From contig DDSR01000371.1 in the NCBI GenBank assembly GCA_002343455.1, positions 197 through 12,425 on the forward strand: DNA of 12,229 bases, read 5' to 3'. A program made the position numbers and the translations under genes. The DNA comes from Deltaproteobacteria bacterium UBA2385. Its GTDB lineage: Bacteria; Myxococcota_A; UBA796; UBA2385. Shown here in pieces: positions 7,506-12,229 of this stretch (position 1 is the stretch's first letter; the number at the start of each line of letters is the position of its first letter). The notes below the pieces were generated by a model. It searched no databases. It had not been told where the DNA came from and saw nothing but the letters and a program-made list of their open reading frames with translations.

Positions 7506-8779
7506 CCAGCGATGAGCGCCTCTGCCCGCTCGCGGCGAGGGTCACGCTTGCGGGCCTTGCGAAGGAAGGCCTCCAGCTGCTCACGCGCAGCCTCGGGCTG
7601 GCCCTGCGCCATCAGGATGGCCCCAGCGAAGTAGCGGGCGTCGAGCTGCGGCTTCTTCTTGGCGTCAGCGGAGGCCAGCAGGAAGGCCAGGGCGCTGTCC
7701 GGCTGGCCCGCGCGCAAGGCCAGCTGGCCACGGGCGAGATCGCCCCAGCCATCGGCGGGCAGCAGCGGGCCGAGGATCTCCAGCGCGTGGGTCTCCACCG
7801 GTCCGGGCTCGGAGGGCGCCTCGATCGCGAGGCTGTCCAGCCCGAGGTGCGCCTCGACCGCGGCGACGAGCTGCGCCTCGGAGGCCGCGTACCAGGTCCG
7901 GCCCGCGAGCTGGAAGGCCTCGACCGGCGCGACCTCGCCCACCCGACGCAGCCGCATCCGGCGGATGCTGCGGGGCAGGAAGCCGTTGACGAAGGTCCAG
8001 GCCGGCTCGTCGCCGCCCTCGTCCATCAGGGCTCCCCCCGGCCCGAAGGCCGCGAAGCCGGCGCTGCCCACCGGGCTCGGGTCGATCTCGCCCGCGTCCC
8101 GGCCGTCGCTGACGAAGGCCCCCGCCAGCGGCCGCTCGTTGGCCTCGAAGAGCTCGAGCGCCTTCTGGCAGAGCTCCCCCTGGGCGCCGGTGAGGGCCAG
8201 CCCCTGCACCAGCGGGCGGAGCGACTGGAAGCCGACCCGGGCGGCAACCCAGGAGACCTCGGCGGCGGCGTCGGGCTTCAGCCGCGGGTCCCGCAGGATC
8301 TCGGCCACGCCCCGCTCCAGCTCGGCGTCGCCGAAGGCCGCCGCCGACTCGCACAGCCGCAGCAGCCCGATCGCCGCGCCCAGCCGCACATCGCCCCGCG
8401 GATCGCGCAGGCCCGAGGCGATCCGGGCGAAGCCCTCGGGGATGCCGATGCAGGCCAGCATCGAGAAGAGCCCGGCGTTGAGCGAGGGATCGATGCCCTT
8501 GAACTGGTCGAAGATGGCCCGTCGGCTGGGCTCGTCGAGCTGCTTGCGCCGCGAGCCGAGGCGATGACGGGAGAGGATGTCGGCGACCGCGCCGGCCGCG
8601 CCCAGGCGCACCGCGGGCGAGCGGTCTTGCTGGGCCAGCTCGATCAGGGCGGGGATGTCGGCGACCGTGCCGAAGCGGGAGAGGTCGCGGGCGCCCGCGC
8701 AGCGCGCGTGGATGCTGCGCGCCTGCAGGGCGAGGCGGGGATCTTCGGTCTCGGCGGGGGCGGCGTGGTCGAAGGCCAT
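7499..8779 (-). CDS. HEAT-repeat / TPR-like protein, cytoplasmic
   Basis: A 426-aa protein with no signal peptide or membrane segment, hence probably cytoplasmic. The N-terminal half is alpha-helical with HEAT-like repeats: residues 38-72 (TVADIPALIELAQQ then SPAVRLGAAGAVADIL) and about 112-145 (IPEGFARIASGL then GDVRLGAAIGLLRL), with a further degenerate pair near 172-197. A middle segment (260-312; WTFVNGFLPRSIRRMRL, then AFQLAGRTWYAASEAQLV) belongs to no family I recognise. The C-terminus (346-413) has two TPR-like hairpins (GDLARGQLALRAGQPDSALA; FAGAILMAQGQPEAAREQLE) and a very basic stretch (RKARKRDPRRER). Such repeat proteins are usually protein-protein scaffolds; the partner is unknown. 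It is the second gene of a minus-strand operon, 21 bp after the PDZ-thioredoxin gene and with its own GGAG ribosome-binding site, so co-expression is likely. Confidence 0.85.
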   Translation of the reverse strand: MAFDHAAPAETEDPRLALQARSIHARCAGARDLSRFGTVADIPALIELAQQDRSPAVRLGAAGAVADILSRHRLGSRRKQLDEPSRRAIFDQFKGIDPSLNAGLFSMLACIGIPEGFARIASGLRDPRGDVRLGAAIGLLRLCESAAAFGDAELERGVAEILRDPRLKPDAAAEVSWVAARVGFQSLRPLVQGLALTGAQGELCQKALELFEANERPLAGAFVSDGRDAGEIDPSPVGSAGFAAFGPGGALMDEGGDEPAWTFVNGFLPRSIRRMRLRRVGEVAPVEAFQLAGRTWYAASEAQLVAAVEAHLGLDSLAIEAPSEPGPVETHALEILGPLLPADGWGDLARGQLALRAGQPDSALAFLLASADAKKKPQLDARYFAGAILMAQGQPEAAREQLEAFLRKARKRDPRRERAEALIAGA

Positions 8780-8785
8780 CGGGTA

Positions 8786-8789
8786 CTCC
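8786..8789 (-). promoter_or_regulatory. Ribosome-binding site of the HEAT/TPR gene
   Basis: On the minus strand this reads GGAG, six bases before the ATG at 8779-8777. It supports that start and shows that the second gene of the operon has independent initiation. Confidence 0.6.
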
Positions 8790-8800
8790 AGGTCTCGCCC

Positions 8801-10492
8801 TCAAGGTAGCCCGAGCGAGAGGCTGAGGAGGCCGATTCCAGGCAGCAGGAGCAGCAGCTCGTCCCGCCCGTCGCCGTCGGGATCGGCCACGGCGGGCAGC
8901 GGGGGGCCCTCTTCCAGCCAGAGCTGGGCGGTGGCCGCGCCGTCCTCACCCAGAGCCAGGAGGTGGCCATCCGAGCGCACGAGGATGCTGCGCGTGGCCC
9001 CCGCGGGTCCGAAGCGGCCGGAGAGCAGCCTCGCCCCGGGCTGGCCCAGCACCCGCCCCTGGCCGTCCACCCCGACGGCAGCGGGGGCCGCAACGGACCG
9101 CTCGCCTTCCAGCCAGTGATGGACCCGCCGCTGTCCGTCGACGGTCCAGACGCCCTCCTCGGGGTGGGCCGCCAGGGCCCGCACGCCGCCGTCGCGCCGC
9201 AGCAGCACGCGCCCCAAGGGGTCCACCGCGAGCAGCTCGGTCTCGGTCCCGACCCAGAGCAGGCCATGGGCCGCGACGAGATCGACGATCGGAGAGGCCG
9301 TCGTCAGCAGCCAACGGGCCCGGCCGGTGACCGAGCTGGCCCGCAGCCACAGCCCTCCCGCCTGCGCCCGAACCGGGCCCTCCAGCCAGGCCAGCCGGTC
9401 CCCTCCGCCGCCTCCGTCCAGCTCCAGGCCCGCGCCTCCCCCCTCGCGGGCCAGCACGACGGGCGGGCCGTCGGCGCGGGAGATGGCGACCCCCTCGCCC
9501 GAGGCGGCCACCGCCAGGGCTCCCGGGACGCTGTGGAAGGCGACCAGCTCGACGGTGGCGTCGCCCCAGGTCCAGCCGTGCAGCCGGGCCGAGGCGGCCG
9601 GCCCGCTGTCGAGCCAGCGCTCCAGCCGCGGCAAGGCCCCCGGCGCGTAGCCTCGCGAAGCCCAGAGCAGCTGGCCTTCGGCGTCCAGCAGCCTGAGGGC
9701 GGGCAGGGCCTCGACCCCGAAGCGGGCGCCGGCCTGGGGCGCATGAGCTGCCGGGAAGGGCAGGTCCAGGGCCTCGACGTAGCGGCGGACCGCGTCCTCC
9801 TGGCCGGGGTCGTCCAGGCTCAGCGCCAGGATCCGGGGCGCCCGCTCGCCGCGCCGGGTCGCGAGGACAGCCAGCTCGATCAGCTCCGGTCGGCAGGGCG
9901 CGCACCAGGTCGCGAAGAAGGCGACGATGGTAGGGCCGGCGCCGCCGTCGACCAGCGCCCAGGGCTGGCCGTCCAGGGTGCGCAGCTCCAGCGGCTCGCT
10001 CGGCCCGGGGCTGCCGGTGAGGGGCTGCGGAGCGGTGTCGGGCAGGGCGCCGGGCTGCAGGGAGAGGCCCTCGGGTCCGGGCGAGCCCACCCAGGTGCCG
10101 AGCGGGTCCCAGGCGAGCTGCGAGGCGGGAGGCAGCGCCTCGACCTGGACCGCGGGCGCCGGCCGCCCCTTGCGCGAGCGCTTCGCCTGCACCTCGCGGT
10201 AGCTGCCGTCGAGCACGCCTCGCACCACCAGCGAGAGCTCGACCCGCGGGGGGCCCTGCAGCGCGGCCGCCGCCTGCCGAGCCGGCGCACCGTCGATCTC
10301 GACCAGCAGATCCCCCGCCCCCAGGCCCGCGGCCTCGCCCGCGCTGCCCGGCTCGACCTCGACCACCAGCAGGCCCTCCTCCAGCCCCTGCAGCGTCAGG
10401 CCGAGGTCGGCGGGGCGCCTCCCGGCGCAGCCGGCCAGCAACCCAGAAGCGCAGCCGGCGAGAACGAGAGATAGAGACGCGGTCCTGATCAT
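8801..10492 (-). CDS. Lipoprotein with PDZ, TlpA-type thioredoxin, propeller and FG-GAP-like parts
   Basis: A 563-aa envelope lipoprotein. The leader has a good lipobox at Cys14 (LVLAGC) and a second one at Cys22 (LLAGC). Residues 30-100 form a PDZ domain (LGLTLQGLEEG, then VEPGSAGEAAGLGAGDLLVE). Residues about 165-295 form a TlpA/ResA-type thioredoxin fold: substrate strand LRTLDGQPWALV, redox motif W196-C-A-P-C200, and cis-proline loop GVEALPALRLL (Pro264). Both active-site cysteines are present, so thiol-disulphide exchange outside the cytoplasm is plausible. Residues about 304-530 are repetitive, propeller-like strands (GLLWVGTETELLAVDPLGRVLLR; SILVRSDGHLLALGEDG), and the C-terminus carries an FG-GAP/VCBS calcium-loop motif (DPDGDGRDEL, from 537). 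The PDZ may present client proteins to the redox domain; this is inference. It is the first gene of the minus-strand operon, with GGGGAGG just before the ATG. Confidence 0.88.
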   Translation of the reverse strand: MIRTASLSLVLAGCASGLLAGCAGRRPADLGLTLQGLEEGLLVVEVEPGSAGEAAGLGAGDLLVEIDGAPARQAAAALQGPPRVELSLVVRGVLDGSYREVQAKRSRKGRPAPAVQVEALPPASQLAWDPLGTWVGSPGPEGLSLQPGALPDTAPQPLTGSPGPSEPLELRTLDGQPWALVDGGAGPTIVAFFATWCAPCRPELIELAVLATRRGERAPRILALSLDDPGQEDAVRRYVEALDLPFPAAHAPQAGARFGVEALPALRLLDAEGQLLWASRGYAPGALPRLERWLDSGPAASARLHGWTWGDATVELVAFHSVPGALAVAASGEGVAISRADGPPVVLAREGGGAGLELDGGGGGDRLAWLEGPVRAQAGGLWLRASSVTGRARWLLTTASPIVDLVAAHGLLWVGTETELLAVDPLGRVLLRRDGGVRALAAHPEEGVWTVDGQRRVHHWLEGERSVAAPAAVGVDGQGRVLGQPGARLLSGRFGPAGATRSILVRSDGHLLALGEDGAATAQLWLEEGPPLPAVADPDGDGRDELLLLLPGIGLLSLSLGLP

Positions 10493-10495
10493 CTG

Positions 10496-10502
10496 CCTCC
10501 CC
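10496..10502 (-). promoter_or_regulatory. Ribosome-binding site of the PDZ-thioredoxin gene
   Basis: On the minus strand this reads GGGGAGG, three bases before the ATG at 10492-10490. It fixes the start of that gene and takes up most of the 20-bp gap to the divergent gene, leaving no room for promoters between the two start codons. Confidence 0.6.
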
Positions 10503-10512
10503 GGGTGCCGTC

Positions 10513-11697
10513 GTGATCTCCATGCTGCTACTCCTCTCTTGCGCCAGCGGCATCCGCTCCATGTACGAAGCCGAGCGCGACGCGGCCCTGGGTCGGGCCG
10601 ACAGCCCCGGCGCGAGCTGGAGCCCCGACATCCGCGTCCGCCTCAGCTCCGAGGCCCTCGACCGGATGGTGCAGGATGTAGTGGCCCAGAGCGTGCTCTC
10701 CTGGAAGGAGACCCTGCGCCTGGACGGCCCGCTGGGCATCAAGGCCCAGGTCGAGCCCAGCGGGCGGGTGACCTCCCTCACCCTCAGCCCCTCGACCGCC
10801 TGCGATGGGTGCCTCTCCGCCGCCATCGGCATCGCCGGCAAGGCCGACTGGAGCGCCGCTGGGGCCAAGGGCAGCGTCCCGATCGAGGCAAGCCTGGGGG
10901 CGACGGTGTCCTTCGAGCTGAGCCGCTCGGGCGAGGCCTGGGCGACCTCGGGTCGGATCACGAGCGTGGACAAGGTGCAGGTCAGCAGCGCCCGCCTGGG
11001 CTCCCTGGACGCCAGCGACCTGCTGGGCGGCTGGCTGAGCGAGGCCGTGAAGGAGGCGGGGCCGGTGGCGCTGGGCCAGCTCGGCGGCGTGGACCTGCCC
11101 GTGCGGGCCGCGCGGCTCGCGACCCCCAAGGGACAGCTCGAGCTGCAGCTGCTCAGCGATGTGCCCGACGGCAGCCCGGTCAACAGCGGCCTCTCCCTCA
11201 GCCGCGACTTCGAGGTCCGCGTCTCCGCCCCCACCCTGCTGGCCCTGGCGCGGCGCCAGGCCTTCGAGACCGGCGCCATCGCCTACGACGTGGCCGCCAT
11301 CCCGACCTCCCTCAGCGTGAACGACCAGCGCTTCACCATGGGCCTGCGCCTGTGGAAGCTGAAGGGGGTCGGCTGGTGGCGGGACTACAGCGTGGACGGA
11401 CAGTTCTCCGTCAACGGCGGCGAGCTGGCGCTGGCCGCACAGCAGGCCACCGAGGGCGAGAAGTCCAAGGGCGCCGGCCTGGCCGACCCGATCGCGCTCC
11501 TGGCCGAGGGGCGCATCCTGGAGGCGATCACCGACGGCCTGAAGGCGGCGGTCCCGGCGTCGAGCGCCTTGACCGTCGGCAACCAGCAGCTCCGCGCCAG
11601 GGTGCGAGAGGTGCAGGGTGATCGTGGGGCCCTGGTCCTGAGCGGCGAGCTGGAGCCGGTGCAGGCCCAGGATGGAGGACGCCGCATGACCCGCTGA
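10513..11697 (+). CDS. Predicted lipoprotein of unknown function, possibly two-lobed
   Basis: A 394-aa protein starting at GTG 10513, the first start after an in-frame TGA (10486). Starting at ATG 10522 would leave only six residues before the lipid-attachment cysteine. The leader is nine residues (MISMLLLLS before Cys10), without basic residues and without a visible Shine-Dalgarno. The mature protein alternates amphipathic strands with helices, and two segments resemble each other: DIRVRLSSEALDRMVQDVV (39-57) and DFEVRVSAPTLLALARRQA (232-250). This suggests two similar lobes, as in tubular lipid-binding (TULIP/DUF4403-like) proteins. That is a shape argument only; I do not recognise the family. 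A CxxC (Cys97, Cys100) sits in the first lobe and may be a disulphide or redox client. The C-terminus is hydrophilic (QAQDGGRRMTR). Its neighbour across the divergent gap is a thioredoxin-fold lipoprotein, so a redox link is conceivable. Confidence 0.78.
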   Translation: MISMLLLLSCASGIRSMYEAERDAALGRADSPGASWSPDIRVRLSSEALDRMVQDVVAQSVLSWKETLRLDGPLGIKAQVEPSGRVTSLTLSPSTACDGCLSAAIGIAGKADWSAAGAKGSVPIEASLGATVSFELSRSGEAWATSGRITSVDKVQVSSARLGSLDASDLLGGWLSEAVKEAGPVALGQLGGVDLPVRAARLATPKGQLELQLLSDVPDGSPVNSGLSLSRDFEVRVSAPTLLALARRQAFETGAIAYDVAAIPTSLSVNDQRFTMGLRLWKLKGVGWWRDYSVDGQFSVNGGELALAAQQATEGEKSKGAGLADPIALLAEGRILEAITDGLKAAVPASSALTVGNQQLRARVREVQGDRGALVLSGELEPVQAQDGGRRMTR

Positions 11698-11741
11698 GGA
11701 GCTGGGCCGCTGGGCGGCTGGGCCGCTGGGCCGCTGGGCTG
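11694..11741 (+). repeat. 8-bp tandem repeat (CTGGGCCG) at the gene end
   Basis: Five contiguous copies of an 8-bp unit run from 11702 to 11741 (CTGGGCCG, CTGGGCGG, CTGGGCCG, CTGGGCCG, CTGGGCTG). A degenerate sixth copy (CTGAGGAG, 11694-11701) includes the TGA stop of the preceding lipoprotein gene. Copies differ by at most one base from the consensus apart from the first. The unit is not a multiple of three, so copy-number change would not preserve a reading frame, but as it lies at and after the stop it should leave the protein intact. Confidence 0.8.
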
Positions 11742-11772
11742 CCGGAAGGGGTGACGGAAAGCCGGCAGGTTT
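11739..11772 (+). terminator. Possible terminator hairpin after the 394-aa lipoprotein gene
   Basis: CTGCCGG (11739-11745) and CCGGCAG (11762-11768) form a perfect 7-bp GC-rich stem around a 16-base loop, followed by GTTT. The loop is long and the T-run short, so this is a weak candidate. Its place between the lipoprotein gene and ssb fits termination of the upstream transcript. Confidence 0.35.
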
Positions 11773-11798
11773 GGCCGATCTTCGTCGATCTGGCCTAA
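11771..11798. promoter_or_regulatory. Imperfect dyad, candidate regulator-binding site upstream of ssb
   Basis: The left arm TTGGCC-GATC (11771-11780) is mirrored by GATC-T-GGCC-TAA (11787-11798) around a TTCGTC centre, with one-base offsets in the right arm. It overlaps the possible sigma-70 promoter and lies about 48 bp upstream of the sigma-54 -12 element, so it could be an operator or an activator site. It does not resemble the LexA boxes I know. Confidence 0.4.
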
Positions 11799-11799
11799 T
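11771..11799 (+). promoter_or_regulatory. Possible sigma-70-type promoter of ssb
   Basis: TTGGCC (11771-11776) and CCTAAT (11794-11799) match the -35 and -10 consensus at four of six positions each, with an ideal 17-bp spacer. They lie in a locally AT-richer stretch. The match is moderate and would give a leader of roughly 85 bases before ssb. Confidence 0.35.
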
Positions 11800-11817
11800 G
11801 ATTTCGCAAAGATGCAC

Positions 11818-11833
11818 TGGCACGACCTCTGCA
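11818..11833 (+). promoter_or_regulatory. Near-consensus sigma-54 (-24/-12) promoter upstream of ssb
   Basis: TGGCACGACCTCTGCA matches the sigma-54 consensus TGGCACG-N4-TTGCA at every conserved base except one (C for the first T of TTGC), with exact spacing between the -24 GG (11819-11820) and the -12 GC (11831-11832). The base before it is C, fitting the consensus pyrimidine. Transcription would start near 11844, leaving a leader of about 50 bases before the ssb ATG. Sigma-54 promoters need an ATP-dependent enhancer-binding protein. Confidence 0.6.
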
Positions 11834-11881
11834 AAGGGCCGGCGTGCCCCTCATCCGGGGGGCAGCGCACCCCACCAACCA

Positions 11882-11887
11882 AAGAGG
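11882..11887 (+). promoter_or_regulatory. Ribosome-binding site of ssb
   Basis: AAGAGG lies five bases before ATG 11893. It is one of the few clear purine-rich sites in the window and fixes the ssb start. Confidence 0.7.
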
Positions 11888-11892
11888 TCAAC

Positions 11893-12229
11893 ATGCGCGG
11901 CATCAACAAGGTCATCGTGATGGGTCATCTCGGCCACAACCCCGAACTCAAGATCACGTCCAAGGGCGTGGTCGTCTGCGAGCTCGCCATCGCCACCAAC
12001 CGCTCGCGGCGGGATGGCGACGAGTGGGTCGAGGAGACCGAGTGGCACAACGTCACCCTCTGGGACCAGCGCGCCGAGCTGGCCCGGCGCTTCCTCTCCA
12101 AGGGCAGCCCCGTCTTCATCGAGGGCCGGCTCAAGACCGACAGCTGGGAGGACCGCACCACCGGTCAGAAGCGCTACAAGACCACCATCGTCGGCGAGCA
12201 GATCCAGCTGATCGGCGGCCGACCGGCGG
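11893..12229 (+). CDS. ssb: Single-stranded DNA-binding protein SSB (3' end outside window)
   Basis: SSB coats single-stranded DNA in replication, recombination and repair. The 112 visible residues cover the OB fold: INKVIVMGHLGHNPELKIT at the N-terminus, ELAIATNRS, EETEWHNVTLWDQRAELA (47-64), KGSPVFIEGRLKTDSWED (70-87), and RYKTTIVGEQIQLIGG near the edge. By alignment from memory with E. coli SSB, Trp51 corresponds to Trp54, His52 to His55, Trp85 to Trp88, and Trp57 takes the place of Phe60; all are aromatic or basic DNA contacts. The frame has no stop before the window ends, so the flexible linker and the acidic C-terminal tip that recruits partner proteins are not seen. It is preceded by 195 bp of non-coding DNA with promoter elements and a good ribosome-binding site, so it is transcribed independently of the upstream lipoprotein gene. 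Confidence 0.97.
   Translation, partial: MRGINKVIVMGHLGHNPELKITSKGVVVCELAIATNRSRRDGDEWVEETEWHNVTLWDQRAELARRFLSKGSPVFIEGRLKTDSWEDRTTGQKRYKTTIVGEQIQLIGGRPA

Noticed and set aside
8946..11279. A 777-aa minus-strand frame crossing two genes
   Set aside because: It reads through parts of both the PDZ-thioredoxin gene and the divergent lipoprotein gene out of frame; its sequence is Arg/Ala/Gly-rich without domains.
11750..11892. LexA/SOS box upstream of ssb
   Set aside because: I looked because ssb is often SOS-linked, but no E. coli-type CTG-N10-CAG, GTTC-type or Myxococcus-like GTTCAG box is present; the dyad there has a different sequence.

Overview
This is a very GC-rich window (almost every third codon position is G or C) from what looks like a bacterial chromosome. 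It holds no mobile element, CRISPR array, tRNA or rRNA. The base composition, the run of short-signal lipoproteins carrying beta-propeller domains, and a sigma-54-type promoter together suggest Myxococcota or a related former deltaproteobacterium. That placement is inference, because no taxonomic marker is complete here.

Layout, left to right. (1) 1-1629 (+) is the C-terminal 542 residues of pyruvate, phosphate dikinase. A small lipoprotein gene (1626-2075) overlaps its stop codon in an ATGA junction. (2) 2205-7483 (+) is a pair of large surface-lipoprotein genes, also joined by an ATGA overlap. The first (1138 aa) is a mosaic of YVTN/NHL-like propeller segments flanking a long tract of glycosidase-type (GH32/43-like) propeller blades. 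The second (621 aa) is propeller-like and carries two copies of an unnamed module of about 75 residues. (3) 7499-10492 (-) is a convergent two-gene operon: a lipoprotein with PDZ, TlpA-type thioredoxin (WCAPC), propeller and FG-GAP-like parts, then a soluble HEAT/TPR repeat protein. (4) 10513-11697 (+) is a 394-aa lipoprotein of unknown function, diverging from the PDZ-thioredoxin gene with only 20 bp between start codons. (5) 11698-11892 is the richest non-coding segment: an 8-bp tandem repeat at the stop codon, a hairpin, a dyad overlapping a possible sigma-70 promoter, and a near-consensus sigma-54 promoter. (6) 11893 to the end (+) is ssb, single-stranded DNA-binding protein, cut by the window edge.

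Five of the eight genes encode probable lipoproteins, so the centre of the window looks like cell-envelope or surface functions set between two housekeeping genes (ppdK and ssb). I see no defence, toxin or biosynthetic cluster. The points most worth a second look are the ssb promoter region, the duplicated module in the 621-aa lipoprotein, the propeller mosaic, and the PDZ-thioredoxin-propeller fusion.
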